NCBI GenBank assembly: GCA_963973975.1
Contig: CAXBCF010000014.1
Span: 1-64,000 of the forward strand
Length of the DNA: 64,000 nt
Direction of reading: 5' to 3'
From: UBA1494_A sp963973975
GTDB lineage: Bacteria > Bacteroidota > Bacteroidia > Flavobacteriales_E > Vicingaceae
Shown here: positions 24,290 through 32,600 of the stretch, piece by piece
How the letters are laid out: the number at the start of each line of letters is the position of its first letter
How positions within the stretch are numbered: position 1 is the stretch's first letter
Made by a program: the position numbers and the translations under genes
Notes under the pieces: generated by a model
What the model was told of the DNA's origin: nothing
What the model saw: the letters and a program-made list of their open reading frames with translations, nothing else
Database searches by the model: none

Positions 24290-24410
24290 TTTTTTAATGT
24301 CGCTACGATATCTTCAAAAGTATAATACCGATGTACCTGCCGGCCGGACAGGCAGGGATTTTAAGGAGCATTAATGCGACAATTAAAATCACAATCGGTA
24401 TAATTTAAGC
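24271..24410. repeat. Inverted-repeat element, copy A of a three-copy family
   Basis: 140 bp with imperfect terminal inverted repeats of about 33 bp: the left arm (24271-24303) and the reverse complement of the right arm (24376-24410) share a TTATACCRATT-like core followed by TTTTAATGTCG. The middle holds a further TAATACCGAT and the palindrome CCTGCCGG...GGCAGG. Copies B (46143-46373) and C (56530-56670) have the same ends. The left arm covers the last 19 nt of the toxin gene. No protein encoded; looks like a MITE or REP-like element. Confidence 0.7.
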
Positions 24411-24462
24411 AAACTCTTCGGGATAGCTCTATACACTAAACCTACTAGTATTTAAAAACAAC

Positions 24463-24975
24463 TTACCCCTTTGGCTTCTTATAAAGTGGCACAGTGCTGC
24501 AAGGTTCCCCATACATGATGGTAGCAGCATGGGGCAGTAATAATTCAGTGAGTTTTACATAAGCGGAGGCGGGCACCGCTTTTTTGCTGCAACCTTTAAT
24601 CACTACTCGAGCAGCTTCATAGTCTTTCGGGTCGATTTTGCTCAATTCAGCTTCAAATAAAATGCTTTCTAGTTCTTCTAATGTTCCAAAAACAACGCGT
24701 TTGGCAAAAGGGGCAATTTTAGTGGCCAAAAGCATATACGCCCAAGTGGGCACAATGGCATCAACCGAGCAATACAACGCCACAAATTTATCTTGGTAAA
24801 CCGACCAATCAGTGGTTTTTACAAATTCTCGAAAGTCCTTTTCTTTCAACGCAATGCCTTGCCAAAGATTGTCTTTCAAATCATAAAGCACGCGCTCTCC
24901 TTCTGGAAACAGCTCTTCCAAATTGAAAGTTACTAAGCCACTGTTGGCTACTCTATTGATGATTTCTTCTGACAT
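24463..24975 (-). CDS. DUF2480 family protein, last gene of the SUF operon
   Basis: 170 residues. Recognised by EELFPEGERVLYDLKDNLWQ, the Trp/Cys region ALYCSVDAIVPTWAYMLL and the C-terminal RVVIKGCSKKAVPASAYVKL. The family is almost confined to Bacteroidota and is regularly found at the end of the SUF operon; its function is unknown. Two conserved-looking Cys (in ALYCS and IKGCS) would be compatible with a metal or Fe-S role, which is inference. 3 nt separate it from the upstream DUF59 gene. Confidence 0.85.
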   Translation of the reverse strand: MSEEIINRVANSGLVTFNLEELFPEGERVLYDLKDNLWQGIALKEKDFREFVKTTDWSVYQDKFVALYCSVDAIVPTWAYMLLATKIAPFAKRVVFGTLEELESILFEAELSKIDPKDYEAARVVIKGCSKKAVPASAYVKLTELLLPHAATIMYGEPCSTVPLYKKPKG

Positions 24976-24978
24976 AAT

Positions 24979-25314
24979 TTACATAAATCCGAGTTCGAAC
25001 TTTGCTTCTTCGCTCATCATTTCTTTGTCCCAAGGTGGATCCCAAACAATCTCAACTTTTGCCGATTTCACCGACCACAAACCCGCTGCTTTCGTTTCCA
25101 CTTCTTGTGGCAAAGATTCCGCCACCGGACAGTTGGGTGAGGTTAAAGTCATTAGTATGCTGATCTCAAAATCGGAGTTGGCTTTCACTTCATAAATCAA
25201 TCCCAAATCGTAAATATTGACAGGAATTTCAGGATCATAAATCGTTTTTAAAATATCAATTACTTGATTTTCAACTTCCGCAGGACTAATTTCTTTATTT
25301 TCTTCAACGCTCAT
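24979..25314 (-). CDS. SUF-associated DUF59/MIP18 family protein (SufT-like)
   Basis: 111 residues from the ATG at 25314 (MSVEENKEISPAEV); a longer frame to 25353 would overlap sufE and start with unrelated basic residues. Core: VIDILKTIYDPEIPVNIYDLG then VKANSDFEISILMTLTSPNCP, with the Cys of TSPNCPVAESLP conserved in the MIP18 family, and KVEIVWDPPWDKEMMSEEAK at the end. These proteins help deliver Fe-S clusters to target proteins. The same fold occurs at the front of PaaD in this window (55003-55503). Confidence 0.92.
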   Translation of the reverse strand: MSVEENKEISPAEVENQVIDILKTIYDPEIPVNIYDLGLIYEVKANSDFEISILMTLTSPNCPVAESLPQEVETKAAGLWSVKSAKVEIVWDPPWDKEMMSEEAKFELGFM

Positions 25315-25324
25315 ACACTTCTTT

Positions 25325-25744
25325 TTAAACTTTTGCCTGAAAGGCAATTGCATACATTTTCATCTGTTTAATCATGCTCACCAAGCCATTGGAACGGGTG
25401 GGAGAGAGGTGTTCTTTCAATCCAATTTGATCGATAAAATAGAGTTCAGTACTTAAAATTTCTTCTGGACTGCTATCGGTCAATACTCGAATCATCAAAG
25501 AAATAATTCCCTTGGTGATAATTGCATCGCTGTCAGCTGTGTAATGTATTTTTCCATCTATCAATTCCGCTGCCAACCAAACCCTCGACTGACATCCTTT
25601 TATGATGTTTTCATCCACCTTTTTGCTTTCCTCAATAAGTGGCAATTCCTTCCCCAAAGAAATCAGGTGCTCGTATTTGTCCATCCAATCGTCGAAGAGG
25701 GCAAACTCTTCAACTACTTCATCTTGTAGCTCTTTAATGCTCAT
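25325..25744 (-). CDS. sufE: SufE cysteine desulfuration protein
   Basis: 139 residues. The sulfur-accepting Cys51 lies in IIKGCQSRVWL, the same number as in the E. coli protein. SufE takes the persulfide from SufS and passes it to the SufBCD scaffold. The ending HLSPTRSNGLVSMIKQMKMY is the typical C-terminal helix. Start codon shares one base with the sufS stop region (25744). Confidence 0.95.
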   Translation of the reverse strand: MSIKELQDEVVEEFALFDDWMDKYEHLISLGKELPLIEESKKVDENIIKGCQSRVWLAAELIDGKIHYTADSDAIITKGIISLMIRVLTDSSPEEILSTELYFIDQIGLKEHLSPTRSNGLVSMIKQMKMYAIAFQAKV

Positions 25745-26979
25745 TATTTCAACATTTTTAATGCCCGCTCAAGTGCAGCAATGAGTAAATCTACTTCCGC
25801 TTTGGTATTGTAAAATGCAAAAGATGCGCGAACCGTACCGAGTATTCTAAAACGATCCATTAAAGGCTGTGTGCAATGGTGTCCTGTTCGAACGGCAATA
25901 CCCATTTTATCTACAATTACGCCGATGTCATAAGCATGCACTCCCTCCACTATAAATGAAATTACACTTGCTTTTTTTGCAGCTTCACCAATAATTCTCA
26001 CACCCTCAATTTTCTTAAGTTCAGTTGTAGCGTATTCCAATAATTCTTTTTCATGCACTGCAATAGCTTCCCAATCCAATAGGTTGAGGTAGTCTAAGGT
26101 TGCGCCACTGGCAATTCCCGCAGCAATGTTTGGTGTTCCAGCCTCAAATTTATGTGGCAGTTCATTGTAGGTTGTTTTATCAAAAGTCACCGTTTTGATC
26201 ATGTCTCCACCACCTTGGTAGGGAGGAATGCTTTCCAACAATGCTTTTTTGCCATACAAAACACCAATTCCCGTAGGTCCAAACATTTTGTGCAAACCGA
26301 AAACATAAAAGTCAGCATCCAATGCCTGCATGTCGGGCGCATGGTGTGCAACCTGCTGTGCACCATCTACCAAAACAGGTATGTTTTTAGCATGTGCCAT
26401 GGCAATAATTTCCTTTACAGGATTAATGGTTCCCAAGGTATTGCTGATGTGAACCAAGGCAAGAATTTTTGTTTTTTCTGTGAGTAAGGCTTGCAATTCC
26501 TCTAAAATCAATTCGCCCTGATCATTGATGGGCGCAACTTTTAAATGCGCTCCTTTTTCTTCGCAAATAAGTTGCCAAGGAACAATGTTGGAATGGTGTT
26601 CCATTGCAGTAATTAGCACTTCATCTCCCGCTTTTAGGTGATGTCGACCAAATGAATTAGCAACCAAATTGATTCCGTCAGTAGTGCCTTTGGTGAAAAT
26701 AATTTCCTCTTTATGTGCAGCATTTAAATATGCTTGCATTTTTTCTCGCACACCCTCATAAGCCGATGTAGCTTCTTGGCTCAAGGTGTGCACTCCACGG
26801 TGAATGTTGCTGTTTTCAAATGAATAATAATTCACCAAAGCATCAATAACTGGTTGAGGTTTTTGTGCCGTTGCCCCATTGTCTAAGTAAACTAAATTTT
26901 GCCCATTTACCTTGCGTGAAAGGATGGGGAAATCTTTTCGAATCTTAGCTACATCAAATTTGGTGGCGATTTCACTCAT
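25744..26979 (-). CDS. sufS: SufS-type cysteine desulfurase (group II)
   Basis: 411 residues. PLP-binding Lys231 in VFGLHKMFGPTGIG, HHSN for the PLP ring, and catalytic Cys369 in RTGHHCTQPLM, the short loop typical of group II enzymes that need SufE. It abstracts sulfur from L-cysteine for Fe-S assembly. It overlaps sufD by 4 nt and sufE by 1 nt, so translation is coupled along the operon. Confidence 0.97.
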   Translation of the reverse strand: MSEIATKFDVAKIRKDFPILSRKVNGQNLVYLDNGATAQKPQPVIDALVNYYSFENSNIHRGVHTLSQEATSAYEGVREKMQAYLNAAHKEEIIFTKGTTDGINLVANSFGRHHLKAGDEVLITAMEHHSNIVPWQLICEEKGAHLKVAPINDQGELILEELQALLTEKTKILALVHISNTLGTINPVKEIIAMAHAKNIPVLVDGAQQVAHHAPDMQALDADFYVFGLHKMFGPTGIGVLYGKKALLESIPPYQGGGDMIKTVTFDKTTYNELPHKFEAGTPNIAAGIASGATLDYLNLLDWEAIAVHEKELLEYATTELKKIEGVRIIGEAAKKASVISFIVEGVHAYDIGVIVDKMGIAVRTGHHCTQPLMDRFRILGTVRASFAFYNTKAEVDLLIAALERALKMLK

Positions 26980-28262
26980 TTTATTCCTTGATAGTTTTTA
27001 TCGATAAAAGCTTCAATTTCTGCTTTAATGGGTTCAACTCCAATTTGCTCGATTACATCGGAAGCAAAAGCATTGACCAAAACTGCTCTGGCACTTGTTT
27101 TTGAAAGTCCTCTTGAACGCAGGTAAAACATAGCTTCATCATCCAATTGGCCAATGGTTGAACCATGGCTGCACTTTACGTCATCTGCATAAATTTCCAA
27201 TTCAGGTTTAGAGTTAATGGTCGCTTGATCGGTTAACACGATGTTGCCGTTGGACTGAAAAGCATTGGTTTTTTGTGCCTCGCGGTGAACAAAAACTTTT
27301 CCATTAAAAACCCCAGTCGATTGGTCGTCTAAAATGCCTTTGTACAATTCATGCGATTCGCAATTTGGCTCTCTATGATAAACATAGGTATGATTATCAA
27401 CGTGTTGTTTTCCTTTTAAAGGATACAATCCATTTAAATGTGTTTCAGTATGTTGACCCAATAAATCAATGTTGAGGTTGTTGCGTACCAAAGCACCATT
27501 TAAAGTGAAAGTGTTGATTTTAAATACACTGTTGCTCGCTTGTTGAACCAATTCGTTGGAAATTTGAAAATCACTTACCGAATCATCTTGCACCTTATTG
27601 ATTTCCAAATTGGCATTTCTTCCAACAAATACTTCGGTCAATAGGTTCGTGAAACATCTACCACCATTGACATCAATGGTTTTTAAAACAACTTTAGCAG
27701 AGCTATTTTCTTCCAGATAAATAAAATTCCTTGGATTGGATAAAATTTCTGAATCATCGCAAAAATTGAAGATGTAATAAGGGTCTTCACTGTGCACATT
27801 TTTACCTAAATGCAATACTGCACCATCTTGATGAAACGCTGAATTGATGACTGAGAATATTTCTTCTTCTTTTACAAGGCTGTTAAAATGGCTTTTTAAA
27901 ACTGGATCGTTCTTTTTTGCATCTGAAAGTGATGAGAATCGCACTCCTTCTTCACATTCAGTAAAACTGTGGGCTTCACTGTAAAATCCATTGATTAAAA
28001 CAATGCAATTTTTGGAAGGCACAGCTAAATCGAGTTCAAGTTCATTTTCAGGAAAAGCAATTTTATACTCCCCATTGATGATTTTATTGATGCGCGTGTA
28101 TTTCCAATATTCTGTTTTAGAATCGGGAAAAGACAAGGTTTTCAGCTGAGCTGAAGCCAATTCTCTTTGTTTTAAAGAGAAGGGTTCATCGTGCGAAAAA
28201 TCCAAGTTGTGAAAGTGACTTAGAAATTTATCCTTGGTACTTAAAAGCGTTGTTTCGTTCAT
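26976..28262 (-). CDS. sufD: SufD, Fe-S cluster assembly scaffold component
   Basis: 428 residues, usual length. The right-handed beta-helix core spans about 130-380, with ATINSKPELEIYADDVKCSHG and GSTIGQLDDEAMFYLRSRG near the end, the SufB/SufD signature with the conserved Cys-Ser-His. It forms the SufBC2D complex with the neighbouring products. 12 nt downstream of sufC, 4-nt overlap with sufS. Confidence 0.95.
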   Translation of the reverse strand: MNETTLLSTKDKFLSHFHNLDFSHDEPFSLKQRELASAQLKTLSFPDSKTEYWKYTRINKIINGEYKIAFPENELELDLAVPSKNCIVLINGFYSEAHSFTECEEGVRFSSLSDAKKNDPVLKSHFNSLVKEEEIFSVINSAFHQDGAVLHLGKNVHSEDPYYIFNFCDDSEILSNPRNFIYLEENSSAKVVLKTIDVNGGRCFTNLLTEVFVGRNANLEINKVQDDSVSDFQISNELVQQASNSVFKINTFTLNGALVRNNLNIDLLGQHTETHLNGLYPLKGKQHVDNHTYVYHREPNCESHELYKGILDDQSTGVFNGKVFVHREAQKTNAFQSNGNIVLTDQATINSKPELEIYADDVKCSHGSTIGQLDDEAMFYLRSRGLSKTSARAVLVNAFASDVIEQIGVEPIKAEIEAFIDKNYQGIK

Positions 28263-28274
28263 TTTGAGTACTTT

Positions 28275-29033
28275 TTATGAAGCAACAGCTTCTTGTTCTT
28301 TGATCCAATCGTAACCTTTTTCTTCTAATTCCAAAGCCAATTCTTTGGAACCGGTTTTAACGATTTTTCCTTGGTAAAGCACATGTACAAAATCTGGAAC
28401 AATATGATCTAAAAGCCTCTGGTAGTGAGTAATCACAATGGAAGCATTGTCTTTTGTTTTCAATTTGTTCACACCGTTGGCTACAACTCTAAGTGCATCG
28501 ATGTCTAAACCAGAATCTGTTTCATCTAAAATCGACAATTTTGGTTCCAACATGGCCATTTGGAAAATCTCATTTCGCTTCTTTTCGCCACCTGAAAACC
28601 CTTCATTCACAGAGCGGTTAGCGAGTTTTCCATCCAATTCAACCAATTTTGATTTCTCTTTCACTCTGGCTAAAAATTCTTTGGCGGGCATTGGCTCCAA
28701 TCCTTTCTTCTCACGACTTTCGTTGATTGCCGTTTTTAGAAAATTGATGTTGCTCACGCCCGGAATTTCTACAGGATATTGAAAAGCTAAAAACAAACCT
28801 GCTCTTGCACGGTCTTCAGCTTCCATTTCTAACAAATCTTCACCAAAAAAAGTTACTTTTCCTTCGGTTACTTCGTATTCATCTCTTCCTGCCAATACAG
28901 CTGCTAAGGTACTTTTCCCAGATCCATTTGGACCCATAATCGCATGTACTTCTCCTGCCTTTACTTCCAAATTAAGCCCTTTTAAAATGGCTGTCCCTTC
29001 AATAGAGGCGTGTAAATTTTCAATTTTTATCAT
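28275..29033 (-). CDS. sufC: SufC, ABC-type ATPase of the SUF complex
   Basis: 252 residues from the ATG at 29033 (MIKIENLHASIEGTAIL); a longer frame to 29168 runs back into sufB and starts with unlike residues, so it is rejected. Walker A is GPNGSGKSTLAAVLAG, the signature is GFSGGEKKRNEIFQ and Walker B LSILDETDSGLDIDAL, all in the SufC form (GGEKKR, DETDSGLD). It drives conformational change of SufBD during cluster assembly. Confidence 0.97.
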   Translation of the reverse strand: MIKIENLHASIEGTAILKGLNLEVKAGEVHAIMGPNGSGKSTLAAVLAGRDEYEVTEGKVTFFGEDLLEMEAEDRARAGLFLAFQYPVEIPGVSNINFLKTAINESREKKGLEPMPAKEFLARVKEKSKLVELDGKLANRSVNEGFSGGEKKRNEIFQMAMLEPKLSILDETDSGLDIDALRVVANGVNKLKTKDNASIVITHYQRLLDHIVPDFVHVLYQGKIVKTGSKELALELEEKGYDWIKEQEAVAS

Positions 29034-29077
29034 TGTTTCTTTTGTCTTGTTTGTTTGTTCTGTTTTTGATTTGCTTC

Positions 29078-30520
29078 TTATCCAACCGATCCTTCTAAAC
29101 TTATTTCCAATAGTTTTTGTGCTTCCACGGCAAATTCCATTGGCAATTGGTTGAGCACTTCTTTGCAATAGCCGTTCACAATTAAGTTAATGGCCGTTTC
29201 TTCATCCATTCCTCTTTGCTTGCAGTAGAATATTTGATCTTCCCCAATTTTTGAAGTTGTTGCTTCATGCTCTACTTTCGAACTTTGATTGTTCACTTCT
29301 ATGTAGGGGAAAGTATGAGCACCACAATTGTTGCCCATCAACAAGGAATCACATTGTGTAAAGTTTCTGCTATTTGTTGCTCCACGATTAATTCGAACCA
29401 AACCTCGGTAAGAATTATTGGCTTGTCCTGCAGAAATTCCTTTTGAGATGATGGTGCTTTTTGTGTTTTTTCCAATGTGAATCATCTTACTTCCTGTATC
29501 AGCTTGTTGGTGATTAGAAGTTACAGCAACTGAGTAAAACTCTCCAACTGAGTTGTTGCCTTTTAAAACACATCCTGGATATTTCCATGTTACTGCTGAA
29601 CCGGTTTCAACTTGCGTCCAAGAAATTTTTGAATTTTCAAGGCACAATCCGCGTTTGGTAACGAAATTATAAATTCCTCCTTTGCCTTCTTTGTTACCAG
29701 GATACCAGTTTTGAATGGTAGAATATTTGATTTCAGCATTGTCTAAAGCAATCAATTCTACCACTGCGGCATGCAATTGGTTTTCATCGCGCATTGGCGC
29801 AGTACAACCTTCCAGATAACTCACATAACTGCCTTCATCGGCAATTACAAGCGTGCGCTCAAATTGTCCGGTTTGGGCTTCGTTAATTCTAAAGTAGGTA
29901 GACAATTCCATGGGACATTTTGTGCCTTTTGGAATGTAGCAGAAAGAACCATCAGTAAAAACCGCAGAATTCAAGGCTGCATAAAAATTATCACTAGTTG
30001 GTACAACGGTTCCCAAGTATTTTTTCACCAATTCAGGATGTTCCTGCACAGCTTCACTAAATGAGCAGAAAATAATTCCCAACTCTCCCAATTTCTTCTT
30101 GAAGGAAGTGGCAACTGAAACACTGTCCATCACGACATCCACAGCTACTCCGGTTAAGCGTTTTTGTTCTTCCAATGAAATTCCTAACTTTTTAAATGTC
30201 TCTAACAAATCGGGATCTACTTCATCTAAACTATCGAGTTTTTTTGTTCGCTTGGGAGCTGAATAGTAGTACAAATCTTGAAAATCAGGTTTTTGATAGC
30301 TGACATGTGCCCATTCAGGTTCTTCCATTTTTTGCCAAACACGCAATGCGTTTAGTCTGTAATCGAGTAACCATTGAGGTTCATTTTTCTTGGCAGAAAT
30401 AAAACGAATAATGTCTTCGTTTAGCCCTTTTGGTGCTTTATCTGATTCAATATCAGTGTAAAAACCATACTTATATTCACTTGATGTGATGTCTTTTAAT
30501 AATTCTTCTTCACTTGCCAT
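29078..30520 (-). CDS. sufB: SufB, Fe-S cluster assembly scaffold
   Basis: 480 residues, full length. Central beta-helix with ESGAV-like blocks; visible family marks include FCYIPKGTKCPMELSTYFRI, SYVSYLEGCTAPMRDENQLH with the cluster-binding Cys region, and the C-terminal EHEATTSKIGEDQIFYCKQR. Forms the cluster-building interface with SufD. Between iscA/sufA-type gene and sufC in the operon. Confidence 0.97.
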   Translation of the reverse strand: MASEEELLKDITSSEYKYGFYTDIESDKAPKGLNEDIIRFISAKKNEPQWLLDYRLNALRVWQKMEEPEWAHVSYQKPDFQDLYYYSAPKRTKKLDSLDEVDPDLLETFKKLGISLEEQKRLTGVAVDVVMDSVSVATSFKKKLGELGIIFCSFSEAVQEHPELVKKYLGTVVPTSDNFYAALNSAVFTDGSFCYIPKGTKCPMELSTYFRINEAQTGQFERTLVIADEGSYVSYLEGCTAPMRDENQLHAAVVELIALDNAEIKYSTIQNWYPGNKEGKGGIYNFVTKRGLCLENSKISWTQVETGSAVTWKYPGCVLKGNNSVGEFYSVAVTSNHQQADTGSKMIHIGKNTKSTIISKGISAGQANNSYRGLVRINRGATNSRNFTQCDSLLMGNNCGAHTFPYIEVNNQSSKVEHEATTSKIGEDQIFYCKQRGMDEETAINLIVNGYCKEVLNQLPMEFAVEAQKLLEISLEGSVG

Positions 30521-30531
30521 TCTCGTATCTT

Positions 30532-30858
30532 TTAAATTGAAAAACTTTCACCGCAACCACAGGTTCTTGAAGCATTTGGGTTGATGAAATTAAACCCTTT
30601 TCCGTTGAGACCATCAGAATAATCTAATTGAGTTCCAATTAGGTAAAGCACACTTTTCTTATCTACCACAATTTTAACATTGTTATCTTCAATTAATTGA
30701 TCGCCGTCTTCTTTTTTAGAATCAAATTCTAAATTGTACATTAATCCTGAACATCCTCCACCTTTCACACCAACACGTACATAGTTTTCGTGATCTTTGC
30801 CTTCAGCTTGAAGCAAGCTCAAGATTTTGTCTCTTGCACTGTCGTTTATTTTTATCAT
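30532..30858 (-). CDS. A-type Fe-S carrier protein (IscA/SufA/HesB family)
   Basis: 108 residues with the three cluster-binding Cys: Cys36 in KGGGCSGLMY, and Cys100 and Cys102 in ASRTCGCGESF. Carries Fe-S clusters from the SUF scaffold to recipients. First gene of the operon (order A-type, B, C, D, S, E, DUF59, DUF2480); the regulatory palindrome at 30897-30919 lies just upstream. A 11-nt gap separates it from sufB. Confidence 0.95.
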   Translation of the reverse strand: MIKINDSARDKILSLLQAEGKDHENYVRVGVKGGGCSGLMYNLEFDSKKEDGDQLIEDNNVKIVVDKKSVLYLIGTQLDYSDGLNGKGFNFINPNASRTCGCGESFSI

Positions 30859-30881
30859 TTTTTACTGCTTTTGTAGTCCTG

Positions 30882-30919
30882 CAAAATTACTTATCTTTAT
30901 TTAGATTATGTCTAAATAA
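30882..30919 (-). promoter_or_regulatory. SUF operon promoter with a 23-bp palindromic operator
   Basis: On the minus strand TAATTTTG (30889-30882) is a perfect TAnnTTTG -7 element, 23 nt before the first SUF start codon. Seven nt further upstream is a perfect inverted repeat with 9-bp arms TTATTTAGA and TCTAAATAA and a 5-bp centre (30897-30919), overlapping the expected -33 region. A repressor bound there would block transcription. The TTTAGA..TCTAAA form resembles sites of DtxR/IdeR-like metal-dependent regulators, which is an inference. Confidence 0.65.
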
Positions 30920-30988
30920 GGAAAATTTCTACTCCTAATAACAAGCTGCTTTAAGCTTTGTTTGAATAGATAATACTGTTTCATTGAC

Positions 30989-30996
30989 TATTTTTG
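30989..30996 (+). promoter_or_regulatory. Possible -7 element of a leaderless thiL promoter
   Basis: TATTTTTG fits TAnnTTTG and ends 4 nt before the thiL ATG, which would place transcription start at or next to the start codon. The nearest TTTG upstream (30961-30964) is 24 nt away, a little more than usual, so the match is only moderate. Confidence 0.35.
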
Positions 30997-31000
30997 CAGC

Positions 31001-32041
31001 ATGGAAAATAACAAGCAAGAAGTTACACCTTTGGGTGAATTGGGAGAATTTGGTTTAATCGAACGTTTAACAAAAGGCATTGAGCTAAAGAATGAATCTA
31101 CTGTTCTTGGTGTTGGAGATGATGCAGCATTAATTCAAAATGGTGACTTATTGACTGTAGTATCTACTGATATGTTGGTGGAAGGGGTTCATTTTGATTT
31201 ACTTTACACTCCACTGAAACATTTGGGATACAAAGCAGTGGTGGTGAATGTTTCTGATATATATGCCATGAATGCTCAGCCAAAGCAGATTACTGTTTCT
31301 ATTGCTGTTTCCAACCGCATGTCGGTAGAAGCCTTAGAAGAGATTTACGAAGGAATTTACTTAGCTTGCGAAATCTACCAGGTTGATTTAATTGGTGGAG
31401 ATACCACATCGAGTTTAGCTGGAACTGTTGTTTCAATCACTGCAATTGGAGAAGTAGAAAAAGAGAAAGTGGTGAAAAGAAGTGGAGCAAAAGAAACAGA
31501 TTTAATCTGTGTGACAGGTGATTTAGGTTCAGCTTTTGCGGGATTGCAAATATTGGAACGCGAAAAAGCAGTTTTTAAAGACAATCAAAAAGTACAACCC
31601 GATTTTAGTGGAAAAGACTACATTCTTGAACGTCAGTTGAAACCAGAAGCTCGAAAAGACATCATCGAATTTTTTGCCAAAGAGAAGATAGTTCCCAATT
31701 CAATGATTGATATTTCTGATGGTTTGTCTTCCGAATTGATTCACCTTGCCACTGCTTCAGAAGTAAGTGTTCAAATTTATGAATCGAAATTACCGATTGA
31801 CCCCGTAACCCAAGCAACTTGCGAGGAACTCAACCTGAATACAACCATTGCAGCATTGAATGGAGGAGAAGACTATGAATTGCTGTTCACACTTCCTTTG
31901 AGTATGCTAGAAAAAATCAAAACAATCAAGGAAATTACTGTGATTGGACATGTTACTGATAAACCTTCTGGGAATTTTATGGTAACACAGGGAACGGAGC
32001 AATTAGTTCCTCTTGAAGCACAGGGTTGGCAGCATCAGTAA
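31001..32041 (+). CDS. thiL: Thiamine-phosphate kinase
   Basis: 346 residues. ATP-grasp-free PurM-like fold: VLGVGDDAALIQ, then VVSTDMLVEGVHFDL with metal Asp residues, DLIGGDTTSS and the C-terminal AALNGGEDYELLFTL. It turns thiamine phosphate into the cofactor thiamine diphosphate with ATP. No other thi gene is close by. A TATTTTTG element ends only 4 nt before the ATG (30989-30996), so the message may be leaderless. Divergent from the SUF operon. Confidence 0.95.
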   Translation: MENNKQEVTPLGELGEFGLIERLTKGIELKNESTVLGVGDDAALIQNGDLLTVVSTDMLVEGVHFDLLYTPLKHLGYKAVVVNVSDIYAMNAQPKQITVSIAVSNRMSVEALEEIYEGIYLACEIYQVDLIGGDTTSSLAGTVVSITAIGEVEKEKVVKRSGAKETDLICVTGDLGSAFAGLQILEREKAVFKDNQKVQPDFSGKDYILERQLKPEARKDIIEFFAKEKIVPNSMIDISDGLSSELIHLATASEVSVQIYESKLPIDPVTQATCEELNLNTTIAALNGGEDYELLFTLPLSMLEKIKTIKEITVIGHVTDKPSGNFMVTQGTEQLVPLEAQGWQHQ

Positions 32042-32160
32042 TTAAAAATTCTTCTTTTTTGTTACACTTGTACATCTAGAATTTACTTTCTGCGCTTTTG
32101 TAATGAGAATGCGATCACAACGAAACGATTTGTTGTAATAGATTGAGAAGATTGGATTCC

Positions 32161-32592
32161 TTATTCTCTTTCAGGTAAGCGAACAACACTTAACCAGAAA
32201 TTTTCAATGCTAGTAATTGCTTTTAGAAATTGGTCTGCTTCAACTGGTTTTGTAACATAGGTGTTCGCATAATTCTGATAGGATTGGTTAATGTCTCTTT
32301 CAGATGATGAAGTTGTAAGCATTATAATTGGAATGTGTTTTGATAAGTCATTTTGCTTTAATGTTTTCAGCACTTCATGGCCATTTTTGAAAGGAATGTT
32401 GATGTCCAATAAGATTAGATCAGGTGTTTTAGCATTTTCGTATATTCCTTGCTTTAACACATAGTCAATGGCAGCTTTACCATCTCTAACTGCTTCAATT
32501 TCATTAACAACTTTGCTGTCTTCAAGCGCTTCAGTGGTTAAAAAAATATCACCTTCATTGTCTTCAACCAGTAAAATATGTATTGGTTTCAT
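32161..32592 (-). CDS. Single-domain response regulator (Rcp1-like)
   Basis: 143 residues, receiver domain only. Acidic pair in LLVEDNEGD, phospho-acceptor Asp63 in DLILLDINIPFKNG, Thr in IIMLTTSSSE and Lys in YVTKPVEADQF. The NIPFKNGHEVL form is that of Rcp1-like regulators that pair with bacteriophytochrome-type kinases. No output domain, so it acts by protein contact. Directly after the CHASE kinase gene (8-nt gap), presumably its partner. Confidence 0.92.
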   Translation of the reverse strand: MKPIHILLVEDNEGDIFLTTEALEDSKVVNEIEAVRDGKAAIDYVLKQGIYENAKTPDLILLDINIPFKNGHEVLKTLKQNDLSKHIPIIMLTTSSSERDINQSYQNYANTYVTKPVEADQFLKAITSIENFWLSVVRLPERE

Positions 32593-32600
32593 AGCTATTC

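Noticed and set aside
24330..24410. Possible riboswitch or CRISPR-like repeat near the toxin gene
   Set aside because: There is no spacer-repeat array, and the same ends recur at two other intergenic sites, which fits a dispersed element instead.
28275..29168. Long form of sufC extending into sufB
   Set aside because: The first 45 residues are the sufB 3' region read in another frame; the family start is the ATG at 29033.
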